Origin: Chloroflexota bacterium
GTDB lineage: Bacteria; Chloroflexota; Anaerolineae; B4-G1; SLSP01
Assembly: GCA_022707725.1 (NCBI GenBank)
Contig: JAKJAB010000233.1
Location: forward strand, 273 to 5,934
Direction of reading: 5' to 3'
Length of the DNA stretch: 5,662 bases
In this document: positions 1 through 5,016 of the stretch, piece after piece
Position numbering within the stretch: the stretch's first letter is position 1
Layout: each line of letters opens with the position of its first letter
Translations under genes and position numbers: made by a program
Notes under the pieces: generated by a model
The model's database searches: none
What the model saw: the letters and a program-made list of their open reading frames with translations, nothing else
What the model was told of the DNA's origin: nothing

Positions 1-45
1 AGGGTGTTTCGCGCTGCGAAGTACGTCCACAGCGCAAAACACCCT
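1..45 (-). terminator. Long hairpin downstream of metK, possible terminator
   Basis: Bases 1-15 and 31-45 form an inverted repeat (AGGGTGTTTCGCGCT against a near-perfect complement) around a 15-nt loop. The single non-Watson-Crick position (10 with 36) is C-A on the plus strand but becomes a G-U pair in RNA read in the metK direction. The stem is therefore fully paired only in metK-sense RNA, which suggests it acts at the end of that transcript. A T-run after the stem would lie left of the window edge and cannot be seen, so intrinsic termination is inferred. It could instead be part of a dispersed palindromic repeat. Confidence 0.42.
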
Positions 46-73
46 CCCTACTCCCTACTCCCTACTCCCTACT
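46..73 (-). repeat. Four-unit heptamer tandem repeat, metK 3' flank
   Basis: Four exact copies of CCCTACT on the plus strand, so AGTAGGG in the metK-sense strand. The array begins 4 nt after the metK stop codon and ends against the hairpin at 1-45. Together with CCC at 42-44 it gives five G3 tracts on the minus strand with loops of 1 or 4 nt, which fits the standard G-quadruplex pattern. The same unit, with a C/T first base, recurs as a much longer array at 3338-3470. Confidence 0.9.
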
Positions 74-77
74 ATCT

Positions 78-1252
78 TTACAGCCCCACAGCCTTGCGCA
101 ACGCCTCGGCCTTGTCGGTGTTCTCCCACGGCGCGTCGATGTCCGTGCGGCCAAAGTGCCCATACGCCGCCGTCGCCCGGTAGATGGGACGGCGCAGGTT
201 CAGATCGCGGATGATCGCCGCCGGACGCAAATCGAAGTGCGTGTGGATCAGCTCAACGATCTTGTCCTCAGAAATCTTGCCGGTGCCGAAGGTCTCCACC
301 GCCAGCGACAGCGGTCGCGCCACGCCAATGGCATACGAAATCTGCAATTCCAGCCGGTCGGCAATGCCCGCCGCCACCAGGTTCTTGGTGATGTAACGCG
401 CCATATACGACGCCGAGCGATCCACCTTCGTCGGATCTTTGCCGGAGAACGCGCCGCCGCCGTGACGAGCCACACCGCCATAGGTATCGACGATGATCTT
501 GCGCCCGGTCAGCCCGTGGGGTTGACGTAAATCCGCGTGGCGTCGTCGAGCCATTCGGCGGGCACGACGTGCTTGATCACGTACTCGATTACGTCGGCGC
601 GGATCTGCTCCTGGGTCACTTCGGGCGCGTGCTGCGTGCTCACGACGATGGTGTCCACCCGCTTCGGCTTGCCGTAGGCGTACTCCACCGTCACCTGGCT
701 CTTGCCGTCGGGACGCAGGTAGAGCAACGTGCCATCCTTGCGGACTTCGGCCAAGCGCTGGCACAGCTTGTGCGCCAGCGAGATGGTCAGCGGCATCAGC
801 TCCGGCGTCTCGTTGCAGGCAAAGCCGATCATCATACCCTGATCGCCTGCACCGATGGCTTCGATTTCCGCGTCGGTCATCTCACCGGTCTTGGCTTCGA
901 GCGCCTTGTCGACGCCCAGCGCGATGTCGGCGGATTGCTCCTTGATGCTGACGAGCACGCCGCACGTCTCGCCATCGAAGCCGTACTTGGCGCGGTTGTA
1001 GCCGATCCCCGTGACCACGCTGCGCGTCAACTGCGCGATGTCCACGTAGGTGCTGGTCGTGATCTCGCCGGCGACGAGCACCAGACCGGTGGTCGTCGAG
1101 ACCTCGCAAGCCACGCGGGCGTCGGGATCATCGGCGATGATCGCATCCAAGACCGCATCGGAGATCTGATCGCACATCTTGTCAGGATGGCCCTCCGTCA
1201 CCGACTCCGACGTGAAGTAAAACTTGGGTGACTGCATAAACGTTGTTGTCAT
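78..1252 (-). pseudogene. metK: S-adenosylmethionine synthetase, broken by a 37-nt deletion
   Basis: MetK joins methionine and ATP to make S-adenosylmethionine, with phosphate and diphosphate released; it is a cytosolic enzyme, normally a tetramer. The N-terminal 247 residues read intact: the GHPDK motif at 21-25 with the catalytic His22 and Asp24, the GAGDQG signature at 134-139, and Lys184 in RPDGK. The frame then stops (TGA at 511-509) just after YVNPTG. The remaining 144 residues continue in another frame from LTGRK, through the GGGAFSGKD signature, to TAA at 80-78. The family has about 12 residues between these points (RFVIGGPxGDxG). Restoring 37 nt gives exactly 1212 nt, or 403 residues, a normal length. 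The ATG at 1252 is chosen because AGGAGGT (1267-1261) lies 8 nt upstream; longer starts lack this. As written the gene would yield a truncated, inactive protein. Whether this is real or an assembly error is open. Confidence 0.93.
512..516 (-). other. metK: Deletion junction in metK
   Basis: On the minus strand the bases CGGGC at 516-512 serve both the end of NPTG (ACG GGC) and the start of GLTGRK (xxC GGG CTG). An intact gene would carry CGGGC at both places, 37 nt apart. This is what a slippage or end-joining deletion at a 5-bp direct repeat would leave. The lost piece includes the residues corresponding to E. coli Phe230 and Asp238, which line the adenine and methionine sites. Confidence 0.72.
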
Positions 1253-1260
1253 TGAAATAA

Positions 1261-1267
1261 ACCTCCT
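1261..1267 (-). promoter_or_regulatory. metK ribosome binding site
   Basis: AGGAGGT on the minus strand, 8 nt before ATG at 1252. It is a near-consensus Shine-Dalgarno site and decides the metK start against the upstream in-frame ATG codons, which overlap or precede it. Confidence 0.85.
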
Positions 1268-1270
1268 CAT

Positions 1271-1305
1271 CAAAGTTGAAAGTTACACGTTACAGGTTGA
1301 AAGTT
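1271..1305 (-). repeat. Five-unit heptamer repeat in the metK leader
   Basis: Plus-strand units CAAAGTT, GAAAGTT, ACACGTT, ACAGGTT and GAAAGTT run in exact 7-bp register; in metK sense this is AAC followed by four variable bases. It ends 3 nt before the metK Shine-Dalgarno site. The sequence differs from the CCCTACT and GTCTACY arrays but the period is the same. Bases 1293-1298 and 1306-1311 can pair as CAGGTT/AACCTG around a 7-nt loop. Confidence 0.75.
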
Positions 1306-1336
1306 AACCTGGACTACCCACAGACCAACCGGGCTG

Positions 1337-1342
1337 ATTATA
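1337..1342 (-). promoter_or_regulatory. Candidate metK promoter -10 box
   Basis: The minus strand reads TATAAT at 1342-1337, an exact sigma-70 -10 hexamer, about 85 nt before the metK start. No recognisable -35 lies 16-18 nt upstream and there is no extended -10 TGn, so the call rests on one hexamer in an AT-rich divergent gap. Transcription would begin near 1330 and the heptamer array would lie in the leader. Confidence 0.4.
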
Positions 1343-1371
1343 CCCGATTTTGTACTGCACTCTTCTCATAT

Positions 1372-1400
1372 TTCACATTTCACGCATCGCGATATATAAT
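1372..1400 (+). promoter_or_regulatory. Sigma-70-type promoter for ade
   Basis: TTCACA at 1372-1377 (five of six to TTGACA) and TATAAT at 1395-1400 (six of six), separated by an ideal 17 nt. The start of transcription would fall near 1407, giving a leader of about 95 nt before the ade ATG. It sits back to back with the metK -10 candidate, so the two genes probably share this divergent control region. Confidence 0.7.
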
Positions 1401-1404
1401 CGCC

Positions 1405-1450
1405 TTGAGAATTAGCGTCTTCTCAAAACTTGGTAGGAAAGTTGAAGACG
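1405..1450 (+). promoter_or_regulatory. Alternative hairpins in the ade leader
   Basis: TTGAGAA (1405-1411) pairs perfectly with TTCTCAA (1420-1426). CGTCTTC (1416-1422) pairs perfectly with GAAGACG (1444-1450). The two stems share bases 1420-1422, so only one can form fully at a time. This resembles a switch, but each stem is only 7 bp and no known riboswitch core is visible. If transcription starts at about 1407, the first stem may lack its outer bases. Confidence 0.25.
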
Positions 1451-1490
1451 GACGCACTTGACCCCCACCGCTCCCTTTTTATCGACAATG

Positions 1491-1497
1491 AAAGGAG
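1491..1497 (+). promoter_or_regulatory. ade ribosome binding site
   Basis: AAAGGAG lies 4 nt before ATG at 1502. The spacing is slightly short, but no other site fits, and it excludes the in-frame TTG at 1430, which has no such signal. Confidence 0.75.
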
Positions 1498-1501
1498 AAC
1501 T

Positions 1502-3283
1502 ATGCTAAACCGTGAAACTTTACTGCATACGCTTGCCGTCGCGCGCGGCGACGAACCCGCCGACCTGCTGCTCACCAACGCCCGCGTGGTCAACGTCTTC
1601 ACCGGCGAAGTGCTGGATGCAGACGTGGCCATCGCCGGAGAGATCATCGCCGCCGTGGGGACGGGCTACACCGGCAAGACGACGCTTGATTTGGGCGGGC
1701 AATACCTCGTCCCCGGCCTCATCGACACGCACGTGCACGTCGAATCGTCGATGGCGATTCCCGCGCAGTTTGCCCGCGCGGTCGTGCCGCACGGCGTCAC
1801 CACCGTCGTCTCCGATCCCCACGAGATCGCCAACGTCGCCGGCGCGGACGGCATCCGCTATATGATCGCAGCCTCCGAGGGCCTGCCGCTCACTGTCTTC
1901 ATCAACCTGCCGTCCTGCGTCCCCGCGACGCACATGGGCACGGCAGGCGCGACACTGGGAGCCGACGACCTGTTAGCGCTGCGCGACCTGCCGCGCGTCC
2001 TGGGTCTGGCGGAATTCATGAACGTGCCCGGCGCGGTGCTCGGCCTGCTCGGCGCGCTGGAGAAGATCCTCGCCTTTGGCGACGGGCACATCGACGGGCA
2101 TGCCCCCGGCGTCACCGGCCCGTGGCTGCAAGCCTACGTCGCCGCCGGTCCCTCCACCGACCACGAGAGCATGACGGCGGAAGAGGCGCTCGAAAAAGCG
2201 CGCCTGGGGATGCACGTGCTCGTCCGCGAGGCCACTGCCGCCCGCAACCTGCACGCGCTGCTCCCCGTCATCACGCCGGAGAACGCGCGCCGCTTCGCCT
2301 TCGCCACCGACGACCGCCATCCCGCCGACCTCATCGAGGAGGGCAGCATCGATCACAGCCTGCGCCTAGCGATTGCGGCGGGCTTGCCGCCCATAACCGC
2401 GCTGCGCATGGCAACGCTCAACGCTGCCGAGACCTTCGGCTTGACGGATCGCGGAGCCATCGGGCCGGGTCGCCGCGCCGATCTGGTGGTCACGCCGTCG
2501 TTGAAGGATTTCCGTGCGGTCAAGGTCTTTGCCGCAGGGAAACTCGTCGCGGCGGACGGCTTCCCCGTGGGCGAGTGGCCCCTGCCCCAGGCGGACGAAA
2601 ATCGCGTGCGCGGCAGCATCCACGTGGATGTCGACGCGCTCTCGTTCCGCATCCCCGCGGAGGGAACGCGCATCCGCGCCATCGGTGTGATTCCCGACCA
2701 GCTCGTGACCGACGAACGCATTTTCGAGGCCAAAATTATCTCAACGGATTTAACGGATGACACGGAAGTTTCGATTGAACCCGTTCAATCCGTTGAGAAA
2801 GAAGCTGTCTCCGATGTCTCGCGCGACTTGCTCAAGCTGGCCGTCATCGAACGGCACAATCACACCGGCAAGGTCGGCCTGGGCTTCGTGCATGGCCTGG
2901 GCCTCAAGCGCGGCGCAATCGCCGGAAGCGTGGGCCACGACTGCCACAACGTCACCGTGGCCGGGGTGAGCGACACCGAGATGCGCGCCGCCGTCCGCGC
3001 CGTGAAAGACCTGGGCGGCGGCCTGGTTGCCGTCCTCGATGGCAAAGTCATCGCCAGCGTGCCGCTCCCCATCGGCGGGCTGATGTCCGATCAGCCGGTC
3101 GAAGTCGTCCGCGCGCAAATGGACGCCTTATTGGACCATGTTAAAGAACTCGGTTCTCCCCACCACGACCCCTTCATGCACCTCGGCTTCCTCGCCCTGG
3201 AGGTCATCCCCAAGCTCAAACTGACCGATCAAGGCCTGGTGGACGTGGATAAATTCGACTTCGTCCCCCTTTGGGTTGGTTAG
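1502..3283 (+). CDS. ade: Adenine deaminase
   Basis: The product hydrolyses adenine to hypoxanthine and ammonia in the cytosol, feeding purine salvage. It belongs to the amidohydrolase superfamily with metal-dependent chemistry. It has 593 residues, close to the usual 570-600. The N-terminal small beta domain leads into VPGLIDTHVHVESS with metal ligands His77 and His79. Next come HGVTTVVSDPHE (97-108), the bridging Glu171 in EFMNVPG, His200 in DGHAPG, His221 in TDHES, and ATDDRH (268-273) with the catalytic Asp pair. A second small domain (GAIGPGRRADLVV) follows, then the adenine-deaminase-specific C-terminal region with GHDCHN (478-483), PLPIGGLMSD and PF at 557-558. Residues about 413-433 come from an AT-richer palindromic element and look like an addition between conserved blocks. 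The stop TAG is the first part of the repeat at 3280. The gene is divergent from metK and convergent with the kinase gene. Adenine produced from SAM by-products would be a natural substrate. Confidence 0.95.
   Translation: MLNRETLLHTLAVARGDEPADLLLTNARVVNVFTGEVLDADVAIAGEIIAAVGTGYTGKTTLDLGGQYLVPGLIDTHVHVESSMAIPAQFARAVVPHGVTTVVSDPHEIANVAGADGIRYMIAASEGLPLTVFINLPSCVPATHMGTAGATLGADDLLALRDLPRVLGLAEFMNVPGAVLGLLGALEKILAFGDGHIDGHAPGVTGPWLQAYVAAGPSTDHESMTAEEALEKARLGMHVLVREATAARNLHALLPVITPENARRFAFATDDRHPADLIEEGSIDHSLRLAIAAGLPPITALRMATLNAAETFGLTDRGAIGPGRRADLVVTPSLKDFRAVKVFAAGKLVAADGFPVGEWPLPQADENRVRGSIHVDVDALSFRIPAEGTRIRAIGVIPDQLVTDERIFEAKIISTDLTDDTEVSIEPVQSVEKEAVSDVSRDLLKLAVIERHNHTGKVGLGFVHGLGLKRGAIAGSVGHDCHNVTVAGVSDTEMRAAVRAVKDLGGGLVAVLDGKVIASVPLPIGGLMSDQPVEVVRAQMDALLDHVKELGSPHHDPFMHLGFLALEVIPKLKLTDQGLVDVDKFDFVPLWVG
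2739..2798. repeat. Palindromic repeat element inside ade
   Basis: Left arm 2739-2756 (TCTCAACGGATTTAACGG) and right arm 2781-2798 are inverted copies matching at 17 of 18 positions, around a 24-nt centre. The left half also repeats AACGGAT at 2743-2749 and 2752-2758. The patch is richer in A and T than the rest of the gene. It keeps the reading frame and codes for residues 413-433, a low-complexity acidic, Ser/Thr/Val-rich stretch placed between the conserved IPDQLVTDE and VSDVSRDLLKLAV blocks. It behaves like a small dispersed palindrome that landed in a tolerant loop. Other genomic copies cannot be checked here. Confidence 0.75.
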
Positions 3284-3327
3284 GGAGTAGGGGAGTAAGG
3301 GAGTAAGGGAGTAGGGGAGTAAAGGAG
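3280..3327 (+). repeat. Octamer tandem repeat at the end of ade
   Basis: Six units of 8 bp, consensus TARGGGAG, with minor changes in the first and last. The ade stop TAG (3281-3283) lies in the first unit. The plus strand has five tracts of three or four G with loops of 4-5 nt (3283-3317), so ade mRNA could form a G-quadruplex right at the stop. The irregular stretch 3328-3337 separates it from the heptamer array on the other strand. Confidence 0.88.
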
Positions 3328-3337
3328 CAAGGTAAAG

Positions 3338-3470
3338 CCCTACTCCCTACTTCCTACTTCCTACTCCCTACTTCCTACTCCCTACTTCCTACTCCCTACT
3401 TCCTACTCCCTACTTCCTACTCCCTACTTCCTACTCCCTACTCCCTACTCCCTACTTCCTACTCCCTACT
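3338..3470 (-). repeat. Nineteen-unit heptamer tandem repeat at the end of lysC
   Basis: Nineteen consecutive 7-bp units YCCTACT on the plus strand (AGTAGGR in kinase sense), differing only at the first base, C or T. Units 5 to 14 alternate CCCTACT and TCCTACT, a 14-bp higher-order period that suggests expansion by duplicating pairs. The last unit contains the kinase stop codon and is followed by a run of eight C. Its complement is close to the octamer array at 3280-3327, so RNA from either convergent gene could fold back on itself. A role as a two-way transcription terminator is possible but not shown. Confidence 0.93.
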
Positions 3471-4863
3471 CCCCCCCCAACCCCAAATCCCGGTGTAAAA
3501 ACCGCACCGTATCGGCCATCTGGTCCTCCGGGATGCAGAAGGAGACGTTGTGCTCCGTCGCGGCCTGCGCCACGGCGATGACGCGCGTGCCGAGTTCACC
3601 GAGCGCGGCGAAGGCGTGCGAGACGATGCCCTTGGTGTTCCAACCCGGCGCCCCGACGATGGAAACCGTCGCCACCTTCTCTTTGACGCCGAACGTGAAG
3701 TTGTCGATGCGCGCCCTGTCGAACTCGGCTTGCAGCACCTTCAGCGCGTGAGCCTGGTCCTGCTCGTGCAGCACGAGGTTGAGCATGTGCTCGGAGAACG
3801 ACTGCGAGAACATCGGCACATCCACGCTGGCGGCGCTGAGACATTGCAGCGCGCGCGCTGTCAACGCCAGATTCCAGGTATCGTCGCGGCTGCCCACAGC
3901 GACCAGCGTCAGCCCGTTCGTGGAGATGATGGCCGGCAGGCGCTCGCGGTCTGCGTGCGGCGCTTGGACGACCAGCGTGCCGGGGTGCTGCGGGTTGAAG
4001 CTGTTGCGCAATCGCAACGGGATCCCGGCGGCTACGACCGGCACAACCGTCTTGGGGTGCAGCACGTCCGCGCCGTAGTACGCTAAATCCGCCGCTTCGC
4101 TGTACGACAGTTCCGGCAGTGTGCGCGCCTGCGGGACAATGTTGGGGTCGGCGGTGAGGATGCCGTCCACGTCGCTCCAAATCCACATCTCGTCCGCATC
4201 CAGCCCGGCGGCGACAATCGCCGCGGTGAAGTCGCTGCCGCCGCGTCCAAACGTCGTCGTCACCCCCGTTTCCGTCGCGCCGATGTAGCCGGTGATTACA
4301 GGGATCACGCCTCGCTCCACCAGCGGCTTGACGCGCGCTAGAAGCCGCGTCCGCGTCGCGGCCATCAGCGGCCTGGCCGCGCCGAACGTGTCGTCGGTGA
4401 CGATGGCCTCGGTGGCGCTGATGGCTTCGGCGCGAGCGTCGCGCTCGCGCAGCGCCGCAGCCAGGATGTGCGACGAAAGCTGTTCGCCAAACGACGATAC
4501 CGCGTCCAGCCCGCGCACCGTCACCTCGCCAAGCACGGCGATGCTGCGGTAGAGCCGCTCCAACTCGTGCAACCGGTCTTCGACGAAGCCGCCGACTTCC
4601 AACCGCTCGCGGCTCTGCGTGAGCAGCGCGTCCACCGCGCCCAAATGCCGCGTCAGCAACCCGGCCTTGATTTCGCGGTAAACCGTATCGCGCCCCTCCG
4701 CCGCCGCGCGCGCCCCAGCAATCAACTGGTTCGTCACGCCGCTCATCGCCGAGACGACGACGACAGGCCGGTGTTCCACCTGCGTCAAAATCTCTGCCAC
4801 CGCCGCAATCCGCTCCGCGTCCTTTACCGACGTACCGCCAAATTTATGGATAATCAGTGTCAT
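3466..4863 (-). CDS. lysC: Aspartate kinase (monofunctional, lysC type)
   Basis: Phosphorylates aspartate to 4-phospho-aspartate, the committed step towards lysine, threonine and methionine, in the cytosol. It has 465 residues, normal for a single-function aspartokinase. The N-terminal kinase domain starts with KFGGTS (7-12) and contains VVSAMSGVTN (37-45), SSFGEQLS (123-130), TTFGRGGSDFTA (203-214) and SDVDGILTADP (230-240), followed by the EAADLAYYGADVLHP block. Two ACT-type regulatory domains follow, about 315-385 and 395-460; these bind the feedback amino acid in the family, though which one cannot be read from sequence here. No homoserine dehydrogenase domain is fused. The ATG at 4863 is favoured over the upstream in-frame start by AAAAGGAG (4876-4869), 5 nt before it. 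The final Glu and the stop TAG come from the repeat at 3338-3470. It lies 148 bp downstream of the trans-sulfuration gene on the same strand, so co-transcription is possible. Confidence 0.95.
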   Translation of the reverse strand: MTLIIHKFGGTSVKDAERIAAVAEILTQVEHRPVVVVSAMSGVTNQLIAGARAAAEGRDTVYREIKAGLLTRHLGAVDALLTQSRERLEVGGFVEDRLHELERLYRSIAVLGEVTVRGLDAVSSFGEQLSSHILAAALRERDARAEAISATEAIVTDDTFGAARPLMAATRTRLLARVKPLVERGVIPVITGYIGATETGVTTTFGRGGSDFTAAIVAAGLDADEMWIWSDVDGILTADPNIVPQARTLPELSYSEAADLAYYGADVLHPKTVVPVVAAGIPLRLRNSFNPQHPGTLVVQAPHADRERLPAIISTNGLTLVAVGSRDDTWNLALTARALQCLSAASVDVPMFSQSFSEHMLNLVLHEQDQAHALKVLQAEFDRARIDNFTFGVKEKVATVSIVGAPGWNTKGIVSHAFAALGELGTRVIAVAQAATEHNVSFCIPEDQMADTVRFLHRDLGLGGE

Positions 4864-4868
4864 AAAAA

Positions 4869-4876
4869 CTCCTTTT
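4869..4876 (-). promoter_or_regulatory. lysC ribosome binding site
   Basis: AAAAGGAG on the minus strand, 5 nt (all T) before ATG at 4863. It fixes the start, so the MPYPFP-type extension upstream is untranslated leader. Confidence 0.82.
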
Positions 4877-4960
4877 GGGCAGGTGGGATACGATAAACGA
4901 CAATCAGGCAAAGGGAAGGGATAAGGCAAAGGAACGAATTTCGACCTGCTTCCTTCCCCC

Positions 4961-5016
4961 GTCTACTGTCTACCGTCTACCGTCTACTGTCTACTGTCTA
5001 CCGGCTACCGTCTACC
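4961..5016 (-). repeat. Eight-unit heptamer tandem repeat after the trans-sulfuration gene
   Basis: Eight contiguous 7-bp units GTCTACY on the plus strand (one is GGCTACC), so RGTAGAC in gene sense. The stop codon of the upstream trans-sulfuration gene (5014-5012) lies in the unit nearest that gene. The unit shares the CTAC core and the period with the YCCTACT arrays, so the two families may be related. The rest of the gap, 4877-4960, has a direct repeat AGGCAAAGG (4906-4914, 4924-4932) and no clear promoter. Confidence 0.9.

Noticed and set aside
505..530. Programmed ribosomal frameshift in metK
   Set aside because: A slip of one base would not restore the roughly 12 conserved residues that are absent, and no slippery heptamer is present at the junction.
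1253..1340. SAM riboswitch before metK
   Set aside because: The likely leader is only about 78 nt, largely simple repeat, with one 6-bp hairpin and no SAM-riboswitch core.
1276..1461. Small plus-strand frame in the divergent gap
   Set aside because: It lies over the metK leader repeat and the ade promoter, has no ribosome site, and its residues show no coding character.
1430..1501. In-frame TTG start giving ade 24 extra residues
   Set aside because: No Shine-Dalgarno site precedes it and the added residues do not resemble the family N-terminus, whereas ATG at 1502 follows AAAGGAG.
3338..3470. CRISPR array
   Set aside because: Units are 7 bp and contiguous with no unique spacers; no cas gene is nearby.
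3550..4086. Long open frames antisense to lysC and similar ones antisense to ade and metK
   Set aside because: These are arginine- and alanine-rich shadow frames typical of GC-rich genes, lacking ribosome sites and recognisable domains.
4881..4960. Promoter for lysC in the gap after the trans-sulfuration gene
   Set aside because: Only weak matches (TTGCCT with TATCCC or similar at poor spacing) are present, so I do not call one.
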